Assembly: GCA_023395615.1 (NCBI GenBank)
Contig: JAEWYP010000060.1
Location: 1 to 20,539 of the forward strand
DNA length: 20,539 nucleotides
Reading direction: 5' to 3'
Source of the DNA: Bacillota bacterium
GTDB lineage: Bacteria; Bacillota; Clostridia; Christensenellales; Aristaeellaceae
Below, in pieces: positions 13,682 through 20,296 of this stretch (position 1 is the first letter of the stretch; each line of letters starts with the position of its first letter). The translations under genes and the position numbers were made by a program. Below the pieces are notes generated by a model that saw nothing but the letters and a program-made list of their open reading frames with translations, was not told the DNA's origin and did no database searches.

Positions 13682-14590
13682 ATGCGCGCATACCGTTTAT
13701 ATCAGGTGGACAGTTTCACCAAAACAAAGCTGTTGGGGAATCCAGCGGGGGTTGTAGCGAATGCGGACGGTCTGACGCCTGAAGAGATGCAGCAGATTGC
13801 CCGGGAACTGAACAACTCCGAGACCGCGTTCCTTTTATCTCCTCTGGATGCCACGCATGATGTATGGGTTCGTTTCTTCACTCCTTCGACCGAGGTGCCC
13901 ATTTGCGGACACGCCACCATAGCGGCACATTATGTGCGCGCTCTTGAAAAGCGTCTTGGCAATGTACGCGTTCTCCAAAAGACGGGTGCGGGCATTCTAC
14001 CGGTGGATATCGTACACGACGGCGACGATTATCAAATGGTGATGACCCAGGGGGCAGTCGTGTTTGGCTCTGTGCTGGAAAGCAGCGACATTTCGGAATT
14101 GTGTTCCGCATTGGGTATCACCCCTGCGGATTTGCGCGCCGATTGCCCTGTGCAAGTGGTTTCCACCGGGCACAGCAAAGTGATGGTCGCGCTCCGCGAA
14201 CCCGCGCTGCTTCAACAATTACGCCCGGATTTGGAGCGCCTGTCCGCGCTGAGCGCCAGAATTGGCTGCAACGGATATTACCTGTTTACGCTGCATCCCG
14301 GCGAAGAAGCCGCCGTGCATGGGCGGATGTTCGCGCCTGCTATCGGCATTGCCGAGGACCCCGTAACCGGCAACGCGAACGGACCGCTGGGGGCATATCT
14401 GGCGCATTACCGGATATTCTCCCCGCAAGGCGACCGGTTGGTATTCACTGCCGTTCAGGGAGAAGCCATTCACAGACCAGGCAGTATGGAAGTGCGTGTC
14501 CGCCTGTCGGAAGGGGAACCTGTGGAGGTTCAGATTGCCGGGTATGCAGCTGTTGCCTTTGCAACCACGCTTCTGATGGACGAGCGGTAA
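13682..14590 (+). CDS. PhzF-family isomerase/epimerase-like protein
   Basis: This 302-residue cytosolic protein belongs to the PhzF/diaminopimelate-epimerase fold superfamily. Seen in the sequence are the opening QVDSFTKTKLLGNPAGVV, the general acid/base Glu47 in NNSETAFL, VRFFTPSTEVPICGHATIAA near residues 62-81, and the second half-domain motif EDPVTGNANGPLGAYLA. The length is usual for PhzF relatives of about 300 residues. Most members outside phenazine clusters have unknown substrates, and no phenazine genes are nearby. ATG 13682 follows GGAAGGAAGG. A 70-nt gap with a small hairpin separates it from thpR. Confidence 0.93.
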   Translation: MRAYRLYQVDSFTKTKLLGNPAGVVANADGLTPEEMQQIARELNNSETAFLLSPLDATHDVWVRFFTPSTEVPICGHATIAAHYVRALEKRLGNVRVLQKTGAGILPVDIVHDGDDYQMVMTQGAVVFGSVLESSDISELCSALGITPADLRADCPVQVVSTGHSKVMVALREPALLQQLRPDLERLSALSARIGCNGYYLFTLHPGEEAAVHGRMFAPAIGIAEDPVTGNANGPLGAYLAHYRIFSPQGDRLVFTAVQGEAIHRPGSMEVRVRLSEGEPVEVQIAGYAAVAFATTLLMDER

Positions 14591-14603
14591 TATTCCGTTT
14601 TAG

Positions 14604-14620
14604 GAAACCGTATCGGTTTC
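14604..14620 (+). repeat. Small hairpin between the phzF-like gene and thpR
   Basis: GAAACCG (14604-14610) and CGGTTTC (14614-14620) are a perfect 7-bp inverted repeat with a 3-nt loop, followed by a mildly T-rich stretch. It could be a weak terminator or only a fortuitous repeat. Confidence 0.35.
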
Positions 14621-14660
14621 AGTTCCGTTCTTGGCGTTTACATAAAAGGAGGCGGTTCGG

Positions 14661-15212
14661 TTGCGACTTTTTATCGGCATATCGCCCAGCGATACGGTCC
14701 GTGCGGAACTGGCTCGCTTTACGGAGGAGATGCGCAGCAGAGTCCCCGGCCGATATGCGCCGCCGGAACTTTATCACCTCACACTCGCCTTTTTAGGAGA
14801 ACGTGCCGAAGAGATCCTTCCCGCTCTGCATTCTCTGATGGCTGATGCGGTAGCGATGATTTCTCCCTTCTCCGTTCGCCTTGCCGGAACCGGTACGTTC
14901 GGTCTGCCGCGAAACGCGATCCTGTACGCGGCCATTGCTCCCTCCACGGAGCTGAATACCCTTGCGAGCACACTTCGCCAGAAACTGGAACAGGCCGGCG
15001 AATTATTTGACCCCACGCCCTTCACCCCGCACATTACGCTGGCCCGAAAGGCAGTGATCCCGGAAGGGATCGTAATGGAGCGACCTGCCCCTTTATCATT
15101 TTCGGTAACGGACATCACGCTGTTCCACAGCGTGCGGATCGAAGGGGTCCTTCGCTATCTTCCCCTGTTTACTATTTCACTGCAATCTGATATTCCGGAG
15201 GAAAAGGAATGA
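14661..15212 (+). CDS. thpR: RNA 2',3'-cyclic phosphodiesterase (ThpR/LigT family)
   Basis: This 183-residue protein belongs to the 2H phosphoesterase family, which opens 2',3'-cyclic phosphates on RNA ends. Both HxT motifs are present: His39-Leu-Thr41 in YHLTLAFLG and His124-Ile-Thr126 in PHITLAR. The opening RLFIGISPSD and the tail TDITLFHSVRIEGVLRYLPL are also typical. The start is TTG at 14661 with AAAGGAGG about 8 nt upstream. The end overlaps the next start by 4 nt (ATGA). The biological substrate in bacteria is not settled. Confidence 0.94.
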   Translation: MRLFIGISPSDTVRAELARFTEEMRSRVPGRYAPPELYHLTLAFLGERAEEILPALHSLMADAVAMISPFSVRLAGTGTFGLPRNAILYAAIAPSTELNTLASTLRQKLEQAGELFDPTPFTPHITLARKAVIPEGIVMERPAPLSFSVTDITLFHSVRIEGVLRYLPLFTISLQSDIPEEKE

Positions 15213-15469
15213 AGAGAGTTCAGTTATTTCACTTTGTCGGTTGTCCATATTGTGCTGCGGCGGAACGTTGGGTTTCCGAAGTGCTGAAAGAGCACCCGGA
15301 ACTGGCTGGTTTATCCATTGAGCGGATCGACGAGCATGTGCACCCGGAGATTGCCGATCGTTACGATTACTGGTTTGTTCCCACTTTTTATGTGGAGGGT
15401 AAAAAAGTGCACGAAGGCGCATGCACGAAAAAAATCGTGGAACGTGTGCTGTTAAGCGCCTTGGAATAA
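15209..15469 (+). CDS. Glutaredoxin-like thiol-disulfide protein
   Basis: This 86-residue thioredoxin-fold protein has the redox motif Cys12-Pro-Tyr-Cys15 right after the first strand (VQLFHFVGCPYC). The cis-proline segment is VPTFYVEGKKVHEGA, with Pro58. CPYC is the classical dithiol glutaredoxin motif. A third cysteine, Cys72, lies shortly after the cis-Pro loop. The ATG follows GGAGGAAAAGGA and overlaps the thpR stop, so the two are coupled. The partner protein is unknown, and reduction by a thioredoxin-like system instead of glutathione is possible. Confidence 0.88.
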   Translation: MKRVQLFHFVGCPYCAAAERWVSEVLKEHPELAGLSIERIDEHVHPEIADRYDYWFVPTFYVEGKKVHEGACTKKIVERVLLSALE

Positions 15470-15609
15470 TCTGCCTTCCATAAGCAAATAGCAATCCTGA
15501 CGCACAATTAAACTGTATCATTCGCCAGCCTCTAAAAAGCTTGCACTCATCCTGACGACTCGTTACAGGGCGTTCACCACAACGCTTTACATTCGCAACT
15601 TTCTCTGCT

Positions 15610-15653
15610 CCATAACTGAAACCCCGTCGAATCCGACGGGGTTTCAGTTATGG
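15610..15653. terminator. Perfect 20-bp inverted repeat between glutaredoxin-like and LytTR genes
   Basis: Positions 15610-15629 and 15634-15653 are perfectly complementary around a 4-nt AATC loop. The core CCCCGTCG/CGACGGGG is followed on either strand by TTTCAGTTAT, so it could work as a terminator in both directions. The arm touches the stop codon of the LytTR gene (15656-15654). There is no long T run outside the stem. Confidence 0.75.
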
Positions 15654-16412
15654 TCACCGGAAAATTTGTTCCAGTTCTTCGTACTTATCATGCGTAATCA
15701 GCGCGTCGTGCTTGGTATCGTCCAGCCGCACCACATAGGTCCATCGGCCATATGGGGTGATGTCCTTGATATGGTTCAAATTCACGATATAGCTCTTATG
15801 GCAGCGAAAGAACACATCTTTAGGCAGACGTTCTTCCATTTCGCCGAGGGCATCACCCGTAACGAATCGCCCATCCCCCTTGGTATACAGTACCGTCGTA
15901 CGCTCCTCACGCTGGATCAGCAAAATATCGTTCAAGTCCACGAAGCTGACGCCTTCTCGGTGGCGTAGCATCAGCCTGCCGCTGATCGGCTTTCGGTCCG
16001 CATTGATCGCCTTGGGCGCTTCCTTTTCCGGCTCTTCGCGCTTGGATTGGCGATCACGGATGCGCTCCAGTGTCTGGATCACCCGCTCCATTTTGAAGGG
16101 TTTCACCAGATAATCAAACGCATACACCTCAAACGCATCGCTCATATAGCCATCATAGGCTGTAGCGAAGATGACGGTAATAAAGGGGTTCATGTCCTGT
16201 ATGGAGCGAGCGCAGTCAATCCCGTTAATTTTTGGCATTTCCACATCCAAAAACACTACGTCCGGTTTCAGGCTTTCCACTTTCGCAAGGGCATCTTCGC
16301 CATCTTCAGCTTCGCCGACAACCGTGAACCCGTCCACCTTCTGGATTATCTTACGCATGATTCCGCGCATGATTTCCTCGTCGTCCGCCACCAGAACTCT
16401 CAGGTCATCCAT
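15654..16412 (-). CDS. LytTR-family response regulator
   Basis: This 252-residue two-component regulator has a receiver domain (residues 1-120) with the acidic pair Asp10/Asp11, phosphoacceptor Asp56 (VVFLDVEMP), Thr84 and Lys104 (DYLVKPF), all intact. A charged linker (about 121-145, SKREEPEKEAPK) leads to a LytTR DNA-binding domain (about 146-252) with DILLIQREERTTVLYT, FFRCHKSYIVNLNHI and the end HDKYEELEQIFR. The ATG at 16412 starts 1 nt after the upstream stop, with GGAGATATT before it. No histidine kinase gene is in the window, so its partner is elsewhere or absent. It is the last gene of the nfeD-floA set. Its targets are unknown. Confidence 0.95.
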   Translation of the reverse strand: MDDLRVLVADDEEIMRGIMRKIIQKVDGFTVVGEAEDGEDALAKVESLKPDVVFLDVEMPKINGIDCARSIQDMNPFITVIFATAYDGYMSDAFEVYAFDYLVKPFKMERVIQTLERIRDRQSKREEPEKEAPKAINADRKPISGRLMLRHREGVSFVDLNDILLIQREERTTVLYTKGDGRFVTGDALGEMEERLPKDVFFRCHKSYIVNLNHIKDITPYGRWTYVVRLDDTKHDALITHDKYEELEQIFR

Positions 16413-16413
16413 G

Positions 16414-16926
16414 TCAATATCTCCATTTGCGAGGTTTATCGAAAATTTCTTTCATCACGACCGCCTGTACCAGCTCGTCGCCTGCCCAGTCCTGTGGAAG
16501 AACTTTACGTTTCTCCCATATTTCCGGCTTTTCCGCCTCCTGCAGCACATCCGTGGTGAACACCTCGCCGCCTTCCGTCGTTCCGCTTCCCTCGCCGGAC
16601 GCATTACCTTCTTCGGAAGTGGTGCCCTCGGTGCTTGTTGCGCTCAAACTACCTTTATAATCATAAAGTGTTTGGTTAACCTGCACCATAGGCTGTATCG
16701 GCGCGTACGACATTCCCGGCTGACCCGTGCGGGAAATTGCCGGGCGGTTCATTGCATCCGGTTTTGGGCTGGTCGGGCTGTGTTTGCGGGTATCGGCCTG
16801 TCGGTTGCGAACCGCTCCGGGTGTGTGATCCTGCCCTGTGTTCGCAGCGCGTTTTACGCGCTTTACCAGCAGGTAAAACACGAAGTATATCACCAGCAGG
16901 ATAAACAGCGCATCCAACGTACCCAC
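16414..16926 (-). CDS. Single-pass membrane protein between floA and the LytTR gene
   Basis: This 170-residue protein is of unknown function. Residues 4-20 are one hydrophobic segment (LDALFILLVIYFVFYLL), followed by a basic stop (VKRVKRA), so the rest should be in the cytosol. Residues 30-120 are low-complexity, first Pro/Arg/Ser-rich and then Gly/Ser/Thr/Glu-rich. The end (about 133-170) looks ordered, with PEIWEKRKVLPQDW and ELVQAVVMKEIFDKPRKWRY. A similar final pattern occurs, from memory, in clostridial membrane-anchored proteins. The GTG at 16926 is taken as start, but TTG at 16917 is a good alternative because AGGTGG lies 5 nt before it. It lies 48 nt after floA and 1 nt before the response regulator. 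Confidence 0.75.
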   Translation of the reverse strand: MGTLDALFILLVIYFVFYLLVKRVKRAANTGQDHTPGAVRNRQADTRKHSPTSPKPDAMNRPAISRTGQPGMSYAPIQPMVQVNQTLYDYKGSLSATSTEGTTSEEGNASGEGSGTTEGGEVFTTDVLQEAEKPEIWEKRKVLPQDWAGDELVQAVVMKEIFDKPRKWRY

Positions 16927-16974
16927 CTCGTTTCCGGTTTTGATCGCCCTGCATCCGCGGTAAGACTCAAGCCG

Positions 16975-18036
16975 TTACTTCTTCGGCTTACCGGTTTCCA
17001 GCGGTGGCGCGGGAGGCGTGGCAGCCTTTGCGATTCCCTCGCGCATATCGGTATCAGCCATCACATTCTTCATTTGATAGTAATCCATCACGCCCAGTTT
17101 ACCTTCGCGAAGCGCTTCCGCGAGCGCCTTAGGCACTTCGGCTTCGGCTTCCACCACACGCGCGCGCATCTCCTGCACGGCGGCTTTCATCTCCTGCTCG
17201 TGCGCAACGGCCATGGCGCGGCGCTCTTCGGCGCGTGCCTGCGCGATGTGCCGGTCCGCCTCAGCCTGATCCATCTGCAACTGTGCGCCCACGTTGCGGC
17301 CCACATCCACATCCGCAATATCAATACTCAAAATTTCGTATGCGGTACCGGCATCCAAACCCTTATTCAACACTGTCTGGCTGATCAGATCCGGATTTTC
17401 CAGCACCTGTTTGTGGTTTGCAGACGAACCGACGGTCGTCACGATACCTTCGCCGACACGGGCGATAATCGTTTCCTCGCCGGCGCCGCCCACCAACCGT
17501 TCAATGTTGGTTCGCACCGTAACGCGCGCCTTGGCGCGCAGCTCAATGCCGTCTTTCGCGATGGCTGCCACAACAGGCGTCTCAATCACTTTCGGGGTAA
17601 CGCTCATCTGTACGGCCTGCAGCACATCGCGACCGGCCAGATCAATCGCGCTCGCCTTTTCAAAAGGCATTTCAATATTGGAGCGTTGCGCGGCAATCAG
17701 GGCGTTGATCACCCGATCCACATTGCCGCCCGCAAGGTAATGCGTTTCCAGTTTGGTAAGCGTCACATCCAACCCGGCTTTGCGCGCTTTAATCAGCGGA
17801 TCCACCAGCCGCTTGGGCTGGATACGGCGCAGGCGCATACCGATCAGCGAGCTGATGCTCACATGCACGCCGGCAGCCAGCGAAGTGATCCAGAGCCCCA
17901 CCGGAACGAACCGCAGAAATACGGTAATTAGCGCCAACGCTGCTAAAATGGCAAGCGCGATCCAGATGATGGAGGATACCTCCGGTTGCCCGATGGCAGA
18001 GACGGAGTACGAAGCGCCAAGAAGAGAGTAGAACAT
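16975..18036 (-). CDS. floA: Flotillin-like SPFH protein FloA
   Basis: This 353-residue protein is a bacterial flotillin that scaffolds membrane microdomains. It has one or two N-terminal hydrophobic segments (about 24-60: IIWIALAILAALALITVFL, then GLWITSLAAGVHVSI) and the family start MRLRRIQPKRLVDPLIKARKAG. The SPFH core follows (VDRVINALIAAQRSNI, GRDVLQAVQMSVTPKVIETP, TNIERLVGGAGEETIIARVGEG). A coiled-coil Ala/Glu-rich tail runs over about 240-320 and contains MDYYQMKNVMADT. It is slightly longer than B. subtilis FloA because of the N-terminus. ATG 18036 follows AAGGAGG. It pairs with nfeD just upstream, as in yqeZ-yqfA. Confidence 0.97.
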   Translation of the reverse strand: MFYSLLGASYSVSAIGQPEVSSIIWIALAILAALALITVFLRFVPVGLWITSLAAGVHVSISSLIGMRLRRIQPKRLVDPLIKARKAGLDVTLTKLETHYLAGGNVDRVINALIAAQRSNIEMPFEKASAIDLAGRDVLQAVQMSVTPKVIETPVVAAIAKDGIELRAKARVTVRTNIERLVGGAGEETIIARVGEGIVTTVGSSANHKQVLENPDLISQTVLNKGLDAGTAYEILSIDIADVDVGRNVGAQLQMDQAEADRHIAQARAEERRAMAVAHEQEMKAAVQEMRARVVEAEAEVPKALAEALREGKLGVMDYYQMKNVMADTDMREGIAKAATPPAPPLETGKPKK

Positions 18037-18081
18037 GGGTTTTCCTCCTTATTCAATTACAATCAGCAGCAGCCGGGGGGG

Positions 18082-18585
18082 TTACGCGTCCATACGGCGC
18101 ACAACAACCCTTGCGCCCTCCACGCGCTGTACTTTCACGGGGGTTCCTTTGGGGATATATTCCCCATCTGCCACAACATTCAGCTTTACGCCGTCAAATT
18201 CGGCCATGCCCGTCGGTCTGAGAATGGTAACCGTTTCGCCTTCCTTGCCGAGAAAGACATCCATATCTGTGGTTGCGCTGTATCCGTCAGCAGCCGTTTC
18301 ACTGGCGTTCAGTATGATTGCCGACTTGGAAAGTCGGCCTTTGGTTGCGGATCGAAGCGAAACCGATATGGATATACCGGTAACCGCTAACACCACGATG
18401 GTTACACCCAGGGCGGCCAGCCCACCATAACGCAGGTAAGTAAGCACTATACAGGCAATTTCCAACAGGATACCGGTAATTCCCGCCACGCCAAAGCCGG
18501 GCATAAAAACTTCTGCAACCAGCAGCGCAACGCCAATAATAAAACAGATGACGATTGCCAGGTTGGCCGATAGAAAATCAATCAT
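18082..18585 (-). CDS. NfeD-like membrane protein
   Basis: This 167-residue protein has three hydrophobic segments (about 8-27, 33-53 and 55-76; the first ends VALLVAEVFMPGFG, a typical NfeD motif). A small OB-fold domain follows (about 108-167) with GKEGETVTILRPTGMAEFDG and IPKGTPVKVQRVEGARVVVRR. It lacks the N-terminal ClpP-like protease domain, so it is the short form that works with flotillin-type SPFH proteins. Its stop lies 45 nt before the floA start on the same strand. The ATG at 18585 is preceded by AGGAGGG. It starts the floA operon. Confidence 0.93.
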   Translation of the reverse strand: MIDFLSANLAIVICFIIGVALLVAEVFMPGFGVAGITGILLEIACIVLTYLRYGGLAALGVTIVVLAVTGISISVSLRSATKGRLSKSAIILNASETAADGYSATTDMDVFLGKEGETVTILRPTGMAEFDGVKLNVVADGEYIPKGTPVKVQRVEGARVVVRRMDA

Positions 18586-18670
18586 TCCCTATCCCTCCTA
18601 TCGTGTAGCCTATGCTACCATACGGTACGGTTCTTGTCCCGTCATCGTGAATGAAATCCGCAATATTCCC

Positions 18671-18694
18671 GTTCAACTGTCCGTTCAGCTGTCA
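18671..18694. repeat. Two tandem copies of a 12-bp unit
   Basis: GTTCAACTGTCC (18671-18682) is followed directly by GTTCAGCTGTCA (18683-18694), 10 of 12 bases identical. The second copy covers the last codons of the glycosylase gene. It may be chance or a small slippage duplication. Confidence 0.6.
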
Positions 18695-19296
18695 AACTCA
18701 GCAAGCGTATCCCGAAGCGTCGCCAAATCAGTTTGGTAGGTCGCCGCAAGCGCCCGGTTGTAGATGACCGAAGCGGGATGGTAGAGCGCGAACAACGGTT
18801 GTTCTTGCGCGCCGCCTTCCGGATACTCCACCCTGATCTTTTGCCAGCGCCCGTGACAGGCGCCAATCGTAGATCCGTTCGGTAAAAACGCGTTCAGCGC
18901 CACGTTCCCCAGTGTAACCAGCGCGTGAGGATGAACGGCGCTCACCTCCCGGTATAACCAGGGGCGAAAAAACGCGATTTCCTCCCGCGAAGGCGGACGG
19001 TTCACAATCCGACCTGCCGCACTGATCCGCGAAGGTCGGAGTTTAACGACATTGGTAATGTACAGTTCCTCCCGGGGCAAGCCGATTGCCGCCAAAAACT
19101 CATTCAAATTTTTCCCGGCTTTGCCGACAAACGGCTTTCGTTGAAGCGCTTCCTGCTCTCCAGGCGCTTCACCCACCAGCATCAGCTGGGGACTGTTCGC
19201 CCTTCCGTCTCCAAAGACCAGTGTGGAAGCCTTCTCCCCCCATTGTGAGCGGTAGGCAGCTTCGCATTCCTGAAAAAGGGTTTGTAATTGTTCCAT
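18685..19296 (-). CDS. Cluster-less uracil-DNA glycosylase-like protein
   Basis: This 203-residue protein is of the uracil-DNA glycosylase superfamily, similar to family 4. It keeps GEAPGEQEA (42-50), PFVGKAGKNLNEFLAAIGL, YITNVVKLRP and the late YHPASVIYN motif. The four Fe-S cysteines of family 4 are missing: no N-terminal CxxC, Leu86 in place of the KCRPP cysteine and Phe110 in place of the EIEAC cysteine. The motif residues are otherwise intact, so activity is plausible. Similar cluster-less glycosylases occur in other clostridia as I recall. ATG 19296 overlaps the stop of the upstream paralogue by 1 nt (TAATG), so the pair is cotranslated. Confidence 0.88.
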   Translation of the reverse strand: MEQLQTLFQECEAAYRSQWGEKASTLVFGDGRANSPQLMLVGEAPGEQEALQRKPFVGKAGKNLNEFLAAIGLPREELYITNVVKLRPSRISAAGRIVNRPPSREEIAFFRPWLYREVSAVHPHALVTLGNVALNAFLPNGSTIGACHGRWQKIRVEYPEGGAQEQPLFALYHPASVIYNRALAATYQTDLATLRDTLAEFDS

Positions 19297-19883
19297 TACG
19301 GCGCTCCCTTCAACAGATCGGGATAAACGCCGAGTTCGAACAGCTTGTCACGTACCGTTTTTAAATCTTCCCATGCTTCCCGTTTCTTGGCCGTATCCCT
19401 CAGCAACGCCGACGGATGATAGGTTGCCAGCACGGGGACGCCTCCCCGCTCATACCATTGCCCCCGGCAACGTGTGATACGGTAGCTCTCCCCCAGTACG
19501 CCGCGCACCGCCGTAGAACCCAGCAAAAGCACCACGCGCGGCTTAACAAGCGCCCATTGGGCCAGCAGGTGTAACCGACACGCTTCAATTTCCTCCGGTA
19601 ATGGGGTGCGATTTTGCGGTGGTCTGCATTTCACAATATTGCAGATATAAACGCGCTCCCGGGGCAACTGAATCGCCGCCAGCATTTTGGTAAGCAACTG
19701 ACCCGCAGGGCCGACAAAAACAAGCCCTTGTCTGTCTTCCTGCTCACCGGGTCCCTCGCCAATCAACATCAGCGGTGCATTCGGGTCGCCCTGACCGGGC
19801 ACCTTCTGGCTGCATCCCTCGCACAGCGGGCATCCCGTGCACGCTGAAATATCCTGCGAAAGTTGCGCCCAGGAAGTGTGCAT
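19296..19883 (-). CDS. Family 4 uracil-DNA glycosylase with Fe-S cluster
   Basis: This 195-residue enzyme removes uracil from DNA, the first step of base excision repair. All four 4Fe-4S ligands of family 4 (UDGa-type) are in place: Cys15 and Cys18 (ACTGC), Cys86 (NIVKCRPPQNR) and Cys102 (EIEACRLHL). The active-site motif GEGPGEQED (42-50) and the late YHPSALLRD are intact. ATG 19883 follows a run of six G with about 7 nt spacing. It lies directly before the cluster-less paralogue and 14 nt after the small membrane protein gene, all on the same strand. Confidence 0.96.
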   Translation of the reverse strand: MHTSWAQLSQDISACTGCPLCEGCSQKVPGQGDPNAPLMLIGEGPGEQEDRQGLVFVGPAGQLLTKMLAAIQLPRERVYICNIVKCRPPQNRTPLPEEIEACRLHLLAQWALVKPRVVLLLGSTAVRGVLGESYRITRCRGQWYERGGVPVLATYHPSALLRDTAKKREAWEDLKTVRDKLFELGVYPDLLKGAP

Positions 19884-19897
19884 GGCTGTCCCCCCGT

Positions 19898-20185
19898 TTA
19901 TTTTATATTCGACGTCAGCAGGGCCATCGACTGGGTAATATCGCTCTGGAGCCAGGTGACAAGGCTTACCAGAATCGCGACCAGTACCAGAATCACCGCC
20001 AGACCCGCTAAAATGCTGATCAGGTTGAAGACCCCCATCGCAATATGAAAACGGTGAGTGTCTTCCAATTCCTCGGTCTCCGGATCCTCTCCATAATCAG
20101 GCTGGTCATCCTCCGGGCCGCCATATCGACCCTTCTCAGGCTCGTATGGTGCGGTATCCTGCGGGGGTTCACGGCGTCGTTTCAT
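19898..20185 (-). CDS. Small single-pass membrane protein
   Basis: This 95-residue protein is not recognised as a known family. Residues 1-45 are charged and Pro/Glu/Asp-rich (MKRRREPPQDTAPYEPEKGR, then an acidic run). Residues about 50-80 are one hydrophobic helix (FNLISILAGLAVILVLVAILVSLV), and about 15 residues follow. The strong AGGAGGGGAAGG before ATG 20185 supports translation. It lies just upstream of the glycosylase pair and may share their transcript. A basic N-terminus before an acidic stretch suggests a cytosolic N-terminal part. Confidence 0.75.
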   Translation of the reverse strand: MKRRREPPQDTAPYEPEKGRYGGPEDDQPDYGEDPETEELEDTHRFHIAMGVFNLISILAGLAVILVLVAILVSLVTWLQSDITQSMALLTSNIK

Positions 20186-20296
20186 GCCTTCCCCTCCTGT
20201 AATTTCAAAATAGATCGATGTTTATCCTGTATGGTACCGTCGGCTTCGCAGCAGAAAACCAAACGCCCCTGAAATGCAGTTTCTTTGATCAGCCGC

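Noticed and set aside
13682..14590. Phenazine biosynthesis cluster
   Set aside because: Only the PhzF-like isomerase is present. No phzB, phzD, phzE or phzG neighbour exists in the window, and such lone PhzF relatives are widespread.
16171..17931. Plus-strand open frame of 586 codons
   Set aside because: It is antisense to the LytTR gene, the small membrane protein gene and floA. Its translation is His/Arg/Cys-rich and biased as expected for the reverse of GC-rich coding sequence.
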